A model generated the notes under the pieces. That model saw nothing but the letters and a program-made list of their open reading frames with translations, did no database searches and was not told where the DNA came from. From positions 1,728,283-1,792,282 of the forward strand of contig NC_031771.1 in the NCBI RefSeq assembly GCF_001522545.3: a stretch of DNA of 64,000 nucleotides, read 5' to 3'. This stretch comes from Parus major (taxonomy: Eukaryota; Chordata; Aves; Passeriformes; Paridae). Both the position numbers and the translations under genes were made by a program. Numbering within the stretch: the first letter of the stretch is position 1; every line of letters begins with the position of its first letter. Positions 21,701 to 34,322 of this stretch are shown here, piece after piece.

Positions 21701-24700
21701 GCAGTGTTAGTGGGTTCTTGATCATCCAAATAGGGGTTTTTGAATTGACAGGAATGACTGTTCTTGTTGATCCTGAGGGCATTCTACCATCCCTACCCCT
21801 TTGTCTCCCAAGTCCACAATGTAGTGAGGTAGCTGTTTTCCTTATTAATTACCATTTACCAGCACCATTCTTTGGCAGCAGGTACGAGAACAGCTTTGCT
21901 TTGCCTGTGAAGCATTCAGTTGCTTGAATATATCCAAATATATAGCCTTCAGTGCTTTTTGAGGGTATCAATTCTGAGATTTCTCAGAACTTGTCTCTGT
22001 TTTCCATGTCCCTATGACTTTTTTCTCTGCCAGTTCAAGTAGGTAATAGACAAAATAGCTCACTATTGGCTTAATCTATTATCCATTTCTAAGGTCCCTC
22101 AAAAAACATCAGTGTAATGTCTTGGTATGGGTGTAAATAAATTTTGTATCTAAATACAAAATAGATAGGGGAAAAAAATGCCTGAGGTGCAGCATTGCTC
22201 TATTCAGGAAATCCTCAGGAAGGTTTTTTTTCATCAGTGTTTCTTACAGTGCCTTTGATAATTGTCTCTGGAACTGAAATCGTTGTGGTGGTGTGATTGA
22301 TGTTTGGCTCATGATAGGACTGTCAGTGGAGATCTTTCTTCTTCCTCTTACATAAGTCCTGGAGGCCTTTGGAATCCAGTGCGTTCACTTGTGCCCTAGA
22401 AACTTCCTGGCCTTCAGTTTCCAATTTCTGTGCTGCTCTGATCTGTTACCTGATGGCCTTTGGCAGGAGAGAAGAGCCATTTAATGTGGTACAGTCAAGA
22501 GCCAAAGCTGAAAGCTTTTGTTTGGCAGGAGTTTGTTAATATTTCTTCCCTAAGTTTGATGTACTTCAGCTTTAGCAATCAAAGAAATATTGAAAACTTT
22601 TGAGGAACAGCAGGAAATGTTTGGAGCGTCTTTTTGTTTTGAATTTCTTCAGGCCATTGATCCGTAACCTCCAATTTTTGTAAAAAATATATGGCTACAA
22701 ACACTTTTTTGTACGTGTAAGCAGGTGTATTTGCTAAACTCAGAAACAAAGAATGTGTAAAATGAACTGATGATTCTGGGAGCCACTGGGTTTGCTCTCA
22801 ACTTGAAGCACTTGAAGAGCTTAAAAACATCCTCTGTGTCTAGAGGGGCTGTAGGACTTCTGGAAAATTTCTGCCATCCTGCAGCTGCCCCCCACAATGT
22901 TGCTGCATCACCTGGCAGTGCTGACACTCTTACTTGCCTTATTTTTCATCTAGTTTGATTGTAAACTTAGGGTTTTCCCATTCTGGCCTCAAAACTGCCA
23001 AGCTGATAAATATTTTCTCTTTCACATCCATCTCCATAGAAACAGAGTCTGTGTTACTGCTGTAATTGTTCTCCTGTGCTGTTTTTTCTGTTAGGGCCTT
23101 GGGGGGTTTTTTGTTGGCTTCTTCATGGGAAGATCCAAGTTCATTGATTTAAGACAACTTGTAAATGTTCAAGCGTTAAGGGAATAAAGGGAGTGATTAT
23201 TTTCTCAGCCTTTCCTCTATTCCTGAGCAAACAGTTTCTTAAGATAAAGCCCTCACAACTTTGGAAAAATGAAATATAGTCATTTTAAATGAAGTTCTGG
23301 AGCAAGAATAGCATTTTCCACCTCAAAAATCCCCTGTTGCCTTTGGAATTTCTTCAGCTGAGAGTCAGGGCCTCAGGTGGCACCTCAGCAGGAGAAGAAA
23401 AGTGTGTAGAACCATTTTTAGGTCCTTGTTGCTGGAGCAGGCAGGGCAAGACATTTTATAATTTGGCACTGATGTTTACTTGCTGACATTAAAAGATAAC
23501 CCCCTTCTGCATATTATGCTGCCATTACAAATTCTGAGTCTTCACAAAGGAAATATGAAGTGTCCTGTCCCCACAGCTGAAATCCAAAGGCGCGGTGAAA
23601 TATTTCCACATTTCTGCCTTATCCTGTGAAACAAAGTTCACTTAGTCAAATCCAAGTACCTGCACTTTTCTGTTGCACAAATCAATTGTTTTGCAAGCAC
23701 CATTCAATCAGACCGCATTTATTAGGTCAGCTCTGGCTTGAAGTTCCAGGTTCAATGGGAATCATATTCCCAATGATATTACCAGGATGTAATGATCTCT
23801 TAGAGGAGAACTGGGTTTGCAGCAGCAGCAACAAAACATTATTCAGGTTGCTGTTTTCCTTCCCATGTTCTCCTTTACCTGGATTTGTTACACTATGACA
23901 TGTACTACTGGAAACCTGGGATTCCCAGAGTTAAGGAAGTGACTCAAAAGAAGAGAAAACTGAGGAAATGTTGGTTGGTTCATTTGCTGGTTTTTCTTTA
24001 GAGTAGTACTTAGCGACTCTGATTTTTGAAGAAGGGAATAATTGGGGTTTGAAATTCAGTCTCTCTGAATTTGAGGGCCTTCAGGAAGACCTGATTTTAG
24101 AAGAAAGGTTCCTCAGTACATTCCCAGAATCAGAAAAATTTCTTCAGAGACCAAAAAGTGCATCTGAGCTTAGCAAAGATCTGTGTGGTTCTTGTGGTTC
24201 TCTTAAATAAGTTATCAAAAGATTGGTCCATACATCAGAGAAACTAAAGAGATTTATCAGGTGATCTGTGGCTGTGTAAAGCCTAAATAGTTGTGATGAT
24301 TGTTAGTTGTTAAAATTTGAACACTAAGCTGAGAATCCTTCTTAAGTCATGCAAAGAAATATTAACGATCTCTTTGCACATGAAGCTTTTGGTGTTGTCT
24401 TTTGGATCAATTAGGCAGAGGCTACACTCGTAAGGCCATTCCTCTGTGGCGCCCTCCAACCCCGTGCTGACAGTCCTTGACATTTGCTTTCTGCCCAAAG
24501 GCCTTTTCCAACAGTGCTTCAATGTTGCCAGTCAGGCATATCCACAGCCTGCCCACCGAGTCAAAATTAACTCAGGAAATCCAATTACAACAATTAATGT
24601 AGTAGTGCCCTTATCTGGCACCTTCAGCTTAGTGTAAACTTGGGTTTCTGACTTTGCTCCTTCGCTCTGAGTGCTGGAAACACAGAGTGGGTGTCTAGGC

Positions 24701-25180
24701 ACTGGAGCTATTCCCAGCACTAAGAGGCTTAAGGCTTCCCTTAAAGTCAGTGCAGATCCAGATCTAGGCAGATTCCTGGCTCCCTGGGCTGGGAAATTGG
24801 GAGCTGGGAAAATGAGGTGTGGAACCCAATTTCTCCCAGTTCCTGCTGGCAGAGAGGACAGCCTTGTGCTAAGCCAAGACTGAGGGCACTGTTGGTGGAG
24901 AGCCCAGGAAGCCTGAAAATGCTGGGAGTCTGATTTGAACGCAGGTCTCATGGTTTCTGAGGTGCTGCTGCACTGTTGGGCGCTGCAGCCTCTTTGCTGT
25001 CAGCAAGTAGGAGTTTTGGATGGATCCTCTTGACATCCCAGAACACAAATGTTCCTGCATCACTTGACAGAAGTCTCTCAAGTACCTCCCTGCAGGTTTG
25101 TCAGAGCCAATATGGAAATACAACTGTGGATTTTATGGAAGTTGATCAGTCCTCTGATGTTTCCAGTGAAACATTTTGGA
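18741..25180. other. Intergenic region 5' of ALB, no gene recognised
   Basis: This is AT-moderate sequence with scattered short open frames and no recognisable protein, RNA gene or intact repeat. Distal albumin enhancers are expected in this interval (known upstream of ALB in mammals), but I cannot point to one from sequence alone. Confidence 0.5.
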
Positions 25181-25181
25181 T

Positions 25182-25600
25182 TCAGTTCGTGTGGATGCTT
25201 GATTGGTGCACTTGCCAGTGCTGGGTTATTGGTGGGATTTGGTGATCATAAAGGGGTTTGGTCAGGGACAATTTGCCCTTAGTGAAGCTGTGATGGCTGT
25301 CCTGGGTCACTCCCCTGTCTTGTGTGTGCCTCAACATCTCTTCCATTAAGGTCTGCTCCGAGGTCTTCCCTGGCACAGAGGTAAGGCTCGCCGGTCTGTA
25401 GTTCCATGGGTCTTCCTTTCTACCCCTCCTACAAAAAGTTTCCCTTTTCCCTGTCACTGGGGACTTCACCTGATGGCTGTGACTGTTCCAAGATGATGGA
25501 GAGTGGCTTGGAGACCACATCAGCCAGTTTTCCCTGGACCTTGGCATGTGTGCCATCAGGGACTATGGCTATAGAGTTCCATGCCATTCCCACCATCCCA
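25182..25600 (-). mobile_element. CR1 LINE fragment, reverse transcriptase region
   Basis: The - strand reads like decayed CR1 ORF2: KGRKEDP-like, NYRPASLTSVPGKTSEQTL, EMLRHTQDRGVTQDSHHSF and TKGKLSLT, the NYRPVSLTSVPGK...GFTKGKSCLTN signature of bird CR1 reverse transcriptases. It is truncated and not functional. Confidence 0.85.
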
Positions 25601-27403
25601 AAACACAAACTCCACTGACATGGGCTTAGTTATTTTACCCATCCAGCCACAAGAAGAAATCTTCACACTCAAGCTGGTCATAAAATTCAGTCCAGAACAA
25701 CATAACATCAGAATTACAAATTATTGTGTGGAGAAGTTGAAATTGATACTAGGCTTGCTAAGGAACTTATGTGCATTGGTTTGTTAGTTTTCAAAGCAAA
25801 GCAAAAAGCAAAATTATTTTGATTCTATCAGCTAGGCAGTCTATCTGCTTCCGTTTCTGAAAGGAAAATGAAGTTTTCCCTTCCTGCTTTTCATAGATAA
25901 CTGCACTTCAGGCTGAGAAAGGACCAGTTTAAAGTAAGACAAAGCAGAGACTCCTGTCTCATGGGCACTGATATTGCTTAAGAAGCTTTTTGGCAACTCA
26001 CTAAGGTTACCGGGTCCTCTGTGCAGGATTTTGAAATATATTCAGCATTGACCTAATTTTGGTCACATCAAAGACAGTGCCAAAACTTGCCTGACTTCAC
26101 TGGAAAGTGAACTCAGTAAAAAGGAGATTGTATCTTGGATCTTTCCAGGCAGATTTTTAACCCTCCCTACAGTATTTTAGGGAAGTTACTTCACACCAAA
26201 CCACAGAAATGTTTTTAGATTGGTTAGTGGAAGAGTAGGAAATGTACCTGCAAAAAGCAGGTTTAGCTCAGGTAATGCTGAAATGACTCTAAGGCTGATG
26301 TTCAGGCCTAATCTTTGCCTAAAAGAGAGTTCCAGTGTGTTCTGAATAAAACAGTTGTCAGCATTCCGTAAGAACTGCCCGATGAGGCATTTTCTAAGTG
26401 CTCAGGTAGGAGAAATCTGCCACCTACTGTTGACAAAACTATTTGCACAAGGAGGCCATGGACCTCAAAACAGAAAAAATGGATGTTCCTGTGGGCAAAG
26501 AAATAGACAGTTGTGGAGAATTTCCACAATGGTGTGTCTGAAACAGACATCTGCCCTCACTGGGGCTGGATTAATAATGGAGAGAAATCTCGGCTTGTTG
26601 ATTAGTGACAATGCCTGATTTATTTGGTGCTCCTATTGGAAATTATTTGTGTAAAGCTTATGGAGGCACTTGTCATGAAGAATGTTTGCGTTGTCCTTAC
26701 CTGAGTCTTTTAAATTAAAGAAACACATCAGAAATATAGAATGTGAGAAGTTGCTTAAGATAAAGCAGTCCAAAAAGTCTGGACAGCTTTTCTGGCTTGT
26801 GACAGTCGCTGTCTAACAAAAGAGATGTGCAGGATTTGGAATTAGGGTACATAAATGTTACAGGTAAAGTGCTTTGCTGAATCCAAGTTTAAAACTCAAT
26901 TCAGTGGCATTTAAGAGCTTTGGTGAATGTGGAGAGACCGTAGTGATGTCTGAAGGTGAGCTTGGGAATTTGTACTCAAACTCAGTTCTGGATTACAATG
27001 TTAAGTATTACAATTGGTAATTAATATATTCTCTGTAATTGAAAATTACACACTTGAGAAAACTGAGCTGAGGCTGTGCATCAAAATTCATGAATGAGAA
27101 TAAAAGTTCCAGATTTACCTTTAAAGACTCTCATAGGCTCACTCACCAGACAGTTTTAAGTTTGACATTTGAGATATTTTCTCATTTAAACAATACCAAT
27201 GAGCTCAGTCATAATGAAGGAAATAAGAGAATGACAAGTGACAGTAAGAAAATTCACCCCACCAGCACTTTTTCTCCTTATTGAAAAGGTCACTAATTCA
27301 GGAACACAAAGCTATTCAAGGCAGTTCCTAACTTTGTAATTAGCTAGCAATAAAGTCAAATGCCACACACAGACAGAAATGCTTGAATTTATTTCCTGCT
27401 GAT

Positions 27404-27436
27404 CATTAATCAATGATCAAATTTCAATGATCAAAT
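27404..27436. repeat. 13-bp direct repeat TCAATGATCAAAT, with ATTAATCAAT
   Basis: Two exact copies lie at 27410-27422 and 27424-27436, preceded by CATTAATCAATG. ATCAAT and TGATCAAA motifs resemble HNF6/ONECUT and FOX binding sites. Function is not shown. Confidence 0.5.
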
Positions 27437-28290
27437 GCTGGAAATAAATTACACACAAAAAAATTACACAAAAAAATCTCTTCAAAAATCTCATCATTTT
27501 ACTGTAGAATAAAAAAAATAATTCAGGATATACATATTGGAGAATCAAAAGCTTTATTGAAAAATTGATTTCCAAAGCATTGGGAAGAATTAAAATCAGA
27601 CTAGTTTTAGCTGCAGAGGTGTGTTGCCGGCTTTTAGCTCCACCTACCGAGTCCAACGGAAATAACAGGAACGTTGAGCTCTCCTCTGTTTTTAAAAAAC
27701 TCTGTCCCTAAAACACAGCGGGAACCCACAATATGTAGCCAATAAGTGAAATAGCACACAGTGAACGAGTGAGGAGGGCAAGTCCTGTTTGAAAACAGAA
27801 GCTCCACAGGACCCTGGAGGTTAGGGGATTTTAGACCATCAAAAACTAGTAGACGATTTTCTAGTTCTAATTTGAACTCTGTAAAAATATTCTGCTTCCA
27901 CTTTAAGTGCCTTTCTGAGATATCAAAGGCATTTCTTACACTGCCTTCCCTGAATTCAAGGTCTTACCAAGTTTTACATGGAGATTCCCACTCCCTTCCT
28001 TATCCAGAGATAAAAGTACCCTGGGAGGACAAATATTTTCAAGGCACACTTTATATGAAGATAGAAAATGTTCTGCATGCCAGCAGAAGGCTGCTTGCAT
28101 TGAGCTCTTCCAAGCTGCTCCAGGAGACGCTGTGTGAAGGACTAATTTCAGAACTAATCAATTGTTTACTTAAAAAGTGGTTACTATAGAAATTATCATT
28201 ATGGATTGGCTGAACCCGGGCATAACATGAGGTGTAAGAAATGTTTAACCTTCTGGCTGACTCCTGTGCAGCCCACAGCTGATGCTGCCT

Positions 28291-28625
28291 TAAATGTCAT
28301 CACTTAAAAAACAAAACAAAAACCCACAAAACCCCAAAAGAACAAAAAAAAAACCCCACCAGCAAAACATTAATTTGACGTATAAACTTTAATATTCAAA
28401 TATAATAATCAAATATTATTATAATATATAATAAATATAATAATATATCAAGCTTTGGCTTGAGAGGTTTCATTGACAGTTTTGGATTACAGATTGGTTA
28501 TACGTGAAATACACAAAAAGAATTCACTTCATCTTATGATTTGTCTGTTTTATTTTGTTCTATTTGTTTTATTTTATTTTTATTTATTTCTATTTATTTT
28601 ATTTATGTTCTTTGTTTTATTTTGC
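28291..28625. repeat. AT-rich low-complexity stretch
   Basis: It consists of an A/C-rich tract (28300-28365), an (AATAT)-type stretch (28385-28450) and a TTTTA/TTTAT-type tract (28540-28625). It could mark an old insertion or only be simple-sequence expansion. Confidence 0.7.
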
Positions 28626-30356
28626 CTTTGACCACACTTGAAGAGAATGAGAAGTAATCCAGCATGCTGCCCTTGGCCCTCTGTTTGCCATGGTGTTTTT
28701 CAGTTTTATACACACAAAGGATAATAATTTTGAAAGCTTACAAGGCAAATTAGGAGCCTGCAACACACCTTGGGAATCACTTATGCAGGTTAAAATGTAA
28801 GGCTCAGAGAGCACTAATGCATTTTAGGATTTCATGTGCCTAAGCCATTTCTTAATGAAGACTCCCAAAGTACTCAATATATTTACAGAACAAGTTTTAT
28901 TTTTTTAACAGAGCACTTGAAGATTTCTTCACTGAATCAACTGTTAAAAGGTTTTGCTTTCTGGACTTGTTTCTCCTTTCATAGTTCTCTCTGTGAGGAA
29001 GTGGTCAGAGCTGGCATGATGTTTTACGAGCAACTAATAGAACATGCAACATCAGTCTCTGAGATGGAACATAAACTATTTGCAAGACACTTGAGTGGGA
29101 TATAGATATGTATTTCCAATGACACTGATCACAGATAAGGACAGCCAAGGGCAAAATCACTTGACTTAGTGCACCAAACAGGCAGAGGTTGATCCCAAAG
29201 GGACTTTCAGACTGGAAGAGTTTGAGTGTTAACAGTAATGCAAATGAGTTTTAAGTTTTACAGTGTTGTGAATTTACCTTATGCTGTAAATCTATGCACT
29301 TCTCTGGGGCTAGCGCTGCTCCTTTTAAATTCTCCATCTCTCTGGATTGTCTTTATTTTCTTTACTCACAATGCTCACAGGAAACTTGCTGTTATGAAGA
29401 AATAGAGATAATTAAAAAATGTAATTTGAAGCAAATGCTATGGCTAGATAAAATAATTTTTCCTTTCCACGTGCAGTTTACTGGGATTGAAACTGAGTGG
29501 TTTAGATGAGGCTAAAAATGTGTATCACTGAAAACTGCTCTTCTCTGAATGTACAAACCTTTGTGGTTTTTACCTCCTTTCTCCCTCTGCCTTGGACTGC
29601 AGCCACTGTATCTTGCTGAACAACTTAAATGCTATTACTTGTGTTTGATATAAGTCATGGTGCTCTAATTTTAGTTTCTCTTGCCTCCCATTTCAGATGG
29701 ATCTTCCACGCTATGCACCAAGGAGGTCCAGTGAGCCAGTCCCTGTGCTCTGTGTGTTGGAGCAATACAGTCTGGGGTTCTCAGTTCCCTGAATGATACG
29801 AATAAAAACATTCCAGCACATACAAGAAGCTGCAACAATAGCAAAACTGTGCATATCCAAGACAACTAAGGCATTCACCAGTGACAATGGCAGGATTTGA
29901 GGTTTGGATTAATTTTAAAGTTTACTTGGATGATCAGCTTGGGAGCCTCGTGGAAGCTGCAGCAGTCCTGAGTTTGGGTTTAAAATTCACTCAGTTATCA
30001 ACTTTTTCCAGTCCCTGTATTAATTGCAAAGGAAACTCATGCTCCCTTGCTCCCTGCTTCCTGACCTTGACAAGACACTGCTTCCAGCAGCTGTAAATGA
30101 AACTGAAAGCAGATCCATGAGGATAATTATACCACAGCTGAGGTTTCAACACATTGTTTGTCCTGTGGAACTTTTTAAGGAATCTGGCAAACAGGAGACA
30201 GTTCCTGAAAGTATTCCCTGAAACCTCAAGCTTTCCCACTACTCCTGTGGAGTGCTCAGTGGGATGATCACTTAACTGGAGGAAATTGAGTAAATACAGA
30301 AGCAGAAGTCACAGAGGAAAGAAAAAACCAAGGATTATAATTTTTCTCAAGATTTA

Positions 30357-30560
30357 GGAGGTTGATGAGGTCCTGGCACAGGTTGTCCAGAGAAGCTGTG
30401 GCTGCCCCATGCCTGGAAGTGTCCAAGGCCAGGTTGGAGAGGAGCTTGGAGCAACCTGGGCTAGTGACAAGTGTCCTTGCCCATGGCAGGGGGCTGGAAC
30501 TGGGTCATCCTTAACATCCCTTCCAACCAAAACCATTCTGTGATTCTATCATTCCACGAT
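30357..30560 (+). mobile_element. CR1 LINE 3' fragment
   Basis: It carries ctggcacaggttgtccagag, aagctgtggctgcccc, ggaagtgtccaaggccagg, ggaactgggtcatcc, cccttccaaccaaaaccatt and the terminal ctgtgattctat repeat: a full CR1 3' end. Confidence 0.9.
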
Positions 30561-31054
30561 TTCCTGCAGCTTTTTGCTACCAATAAACCCAAGTGTCCAA
30601 AGTTAACCAACTTCCTAGACTCACCAAAGGAAGGAAATGGGTTTTTTAGGTATTACTTCCCTAATTAGAGCCTACACTGACTTTTCAGTGATACGCAGTC
30701 CATTCCCTACGAGCCCTTTCAACAGGAAACACAGCTGTGGGTCATACACCCTTGTGGAAACTGGGACATAGACAAAAAAAAATAAAACCTAATTAAAAAT
30801 AAAATCTTGATTATTGCCTCCTTCATTATGTGTTGATGATGATCAGAGTATTTACAAGAATACTTTAGTTTGTGTTTTTAAAATATCAAGTGCAGGAGAG
30901 TGTCACACCTCTGCAAGGCATTCAAACCATGCCAAGATTAGGAGCAGACTTGTGTTAGCAGCTTTTGCCCATGACAGAATCAAATCTTACAAGCCCCATG
31001 GTGTAAAAACGAGTTTCTCTAAAAGAACTCAAGTGTTTTGATTGCTGTTGCACT

Positions 31055-31505
31055 CACAGAATCTCAGAGTCATTTAAGCTGGAAAAGATCTCCAAGACTA
31101 TCGAGTCCAGCCTGTGGCCAATCTCCAGCTTGTCAAACAGAGCAGAGCACTGAGAGTCCAGCTCTCTCCTGAACACCTCCAGGGATGGCAACTCCACCCC
31201 TTCCCCGAGCAGTCCCTACGCTTGACAGCCCTTTCTGCAAAGAAAGTCTTCATCATTTCCAACCTGTACCTCCCCTGTCAAAACTTGAGGCTTGTTTCTT
31301 CTTGTTCTAATGCTTGTTAGCTGGGAGCAAAGCCCGACCTCTACCTGGCTGCACCCTCCTGTTTAGAGGGAGTTCTAGGGAGAGAGAACGTTCCCTGAGC
31401 CTCTTTTTCTCCAGGCTGACCCCCCAGCTCCCTCAGCTGCTCCTCATGATTTACTCTCTAGACCCTTCCCCAGCTCCACTGCCCATCTTTGGAATGGCTC
31501 CCGCA
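31055..31505 (-). mobile_element. CR1 LINE fragment
   Basis: Its left edge, cagaatctcagagtcattta, is an inverted CR1 3' end. It continues with ctcctgaacacctccaggga, tggcaactccacccc and ttctccaggctgaccccccag, standard CR1 untranslated-tail sequence read in reverse. Confidence 0.88.
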
Positions 31506-31559
31506 CAAAAGGCTCGAGCTAGGGTGGCAGGGAGAGCAGGGATAAACTGGGTTCTAGGA

Positions 31560-31830
31560 AATGGAGGAAAAGGACTTGCTCTGCCGTGCAAAAGGCGGAG
31601 GCGCCACTCTTTGATCAGATCAGAGGTCGCCGCCATAAAAGGAACGGAACAAACAGTCTCCGACAGGCAGCTCTGCCTGTGCCGAGTGCTGCTGGTAACT
31701 GCTCCATCTGATCCTGGGCTTGGGAGTGTGACGCGCTGAGATAAAATGCTAAGGCTGCTTTCATTGGCAAGGAACGGGACCCGTTCCAAGTCTAACAACC
31801 CGACGGATAGTCGGAATGAGGTGCGAAAGC
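31560..31830. promoter_or_regulatory. Possible small promoter or enhancer island
   Basis: It is richer in CpG than its surroundings and contains GCCGCCATAAAAGG at about 31627-31641 (TATA-like), an inverted CCAAT (ATTGG near 31763), the near-perfect palindrome GGAACGGGACCCGTTCC (31771-31787), and CCGAC-5-GTCGG at about 31799-31814. It lies about 2.6 kb before ANKRD17 and 13 kb before ALB. No gene body is recognised next to it. Confidence 0.3.
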
Positions 31831-33409
31831 AGCCGGTATCAAAGGCAGGTTTGTGATACGATGTAGCTGAGAGTAACCGCAGCCCAAGCCCTGCCGCAGA
31901 ACCTTTGGAGGCCATTCCCCACCTCACACCGTCCCGGGAAGAGACGGAGAGAGCAGCTCCAAGGGTGAAATCCAGCTCTGCACCCACCCTTCCCAGAGCC
32001 AGCTGGGTGAATGTGGTGCATTTGGATCACCTGTCTGGCTGCTAGTACAGCCACAGCAACCTCAGAGGTATTTTGTTTAAAGACAGTTTCGGATCAAATG
32101 ATGGAGATCAGGTGACTTTTCCAGGCTTATCCATTGGAAAAGTGACATCACACCACAAATCTCAGGCTGTAGGGCTGAGGTGACCCATCTGCCTCTTGTG
32201 ATGACAACACATAATACATAACGTAAATGCTAAGTAACAGATATGTTATATATAATTGTAACAAATAACAAATGTTTAATCTGTGCCTGCACCCCGACGG
32301 AAACCAGTAAAAACCAACGCATTTGCATTAATTATAATGCAAAACCAAAAATTAAAGGAGGACAAAAGCATTATCAGCACTGATCTGCCGTCACACATCT
32401 GGTGCTGGTTTGAGATTTCTGTGCATCACAGCAGGAAGTAGGAGGTAGGTGGCTAGAATATTCGGTTTATTCCTCCTGGATCGCATCGAACTATCATCTG
32501 CAGAGATATTTATAAAGGTGTTGTTCAGTTTAAACCTTGTACCTGAAGATGAGAGGTTAATCTCCTGAATTAGCAGGTTAGGAGTCTGTGCCAGTTATTT
32601 CCAGGTGACTTGGAAATAATGTAATTTAACAGTGGGGCTCTTACCACCAAGGCAGTCCTTTAATTAGGAACATACACAGGCAAGTATCAGGATGTTTTGG
32701 GGGGATTTCAGCTACACAAAGATTTGGGGGGGAACTGTGCAGACTCCATGATGAGCACCAGTTGGGGATTTATTTAAAACTTAATGTTTGATTTCAGAGG
32801 AGCTGCAGACCTGATCGGTGCTTTCCAATCAGCCAAATTAGGGAAACAACACCTAAATCGTGAAACAGCAACCATCTCTTTTCATTTCTGTAAAATTTAA
32901 CCAGAACAGGCAGTGCTGGTTTCAAATAGCAATTCTAAAACATCCATAGTGTGCCACTGCAAAGAGACATTGCTGATCTTTACAGTCATATGTTTCTGTG
33001 GTCAAAATAATTTTTATTTTCAACAGGTCCAAAAAGTAAAATGGAAAAAGCCCATTTCTCCAACGAGGAACCCACAATTTAAATATTTAACATACTTATA
33101 TTTGTATTTAACTTAGATTTAAGATGTAACTTTGGTTACTGCAGGACTCAGTTTGCCCTAATGGAGGCAGCAGTATTAATATCCCAAATACATTTTGGGG
33201 ATGAAAATCTGGGGTAGGGGGCCTGAGGGCTGAACTGGCATGATGACATAGTCAAAGGGTTTCATTAAAGAAATACGGTCAAATTGATGTGGGCATCTTA
33301 ATGTTTGTCATTTTGAGTGGAATGGAAAGAAAATGGTTGTAGAACAGGGATTTGGAAGTTACTCTTGAATGCGGAGCGCCTGGTGGGAACGAACTGTGTG
33401 AAAGAACAC

Positions 33410-33531
33410 AGAATTCCAGAATCACTTAGGTTGGAAAAGACCTCCAGGACCACCGACTTCAACCTTTGATGGATCACCACCTTGTCAGCTTGACCAGAGC
33501 ACTGACTGCCATGTCCAGTCGTTCCTGGGAC
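33410..33531 (-). mobile_element. CR1 LINE 3' fragment
   Basis: It has the inverted CR1 end: ccagaatcacttaggttgga, aaagacctccaggacc, agcactgactgccatgtcca. Short and 5'-truncated. Confidence 0.85.
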
Positions 33532-34322
33532 ATCACTTTTAGCTGCAATTCTGTGCTGTGCAGTTTCACTGACCACCACTTTTACTGACACTCTACCAGT
33601 TTATTTTCTGACCCTTTCGGCAACGCCCCACGAATTTCTGTTATAAGAGGCGTTTGTAGATTGCTTTTTAATGCATATTGTCCGCGCTGTATGAGAGAAC
33701 ACCCTTTTTAAGTGGAATTCTGAGAGTTGCGGGGTTTCAACACGGGCCTTCCCTCACGGGGGTTTCCCGCCCCGGCCGCGCTCCCTCACGCTGTGGGGGC
33801 AGCGCCGTCCCCACAGACGGCGGGAGCCCGCCGGGCCCTCCTGGGGTAATTCGGCACCTCTGGTAGCCCCGGGCGGCTCCGGGGGAAGGTTCCCGACGGC
33901 GGCTAGGCCGCGGTACCCGTTGCCCTTACCGAGGCGGAACGGGCTGAAGGTGATGACGCAAGAGGCGGTTCCGGCGCCGGGGCGGTGACCGAGGCGGCGG
34001 CGCGGGCGGAAGGAAGGGAAGGAAGGGAGGCGGGGGGGAAAGGGGTGTCTCGCCGCCGCCGCCGCCGCGGTCCCATTGCCGGGAACGGGGACGGGAATCG
34101 AGGGGAGCGGGAGCGGGCGGCGTGAGGGGAGAGCGAGAGCGCGCGCCGCGCGAGGGCAGCGCGAGGCAGCGCGAGCGGCGCCCACGGGAAGTATCGCGAG
34201 AGTTGGCGCGGCGGCGGCGCCGGCGCTAGAGGTGACCGAGGCAGCGGCGGCCGCGGGCGCCTCCTCCTCTTTTTCCTCCTCCTCCTCCTCCTCCTTCTCC
34301 TCCTTTTCCTTCCTCTCCGGCC

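Noticed and set aside
25182..25556. 124-codon - strand frame with reverse-transcriptase-like motifs
   Set aside because: Not a host gene: it is a decayed CR1 fragment and is listed as such.
27361..27440. Possible perfect HNF1 site upstream of ALB
   Set aside because: ATTAATCAATG is only a partial match to the HNF1 palindrome; reported only as a weak ONECUT/FOX-like cluster.
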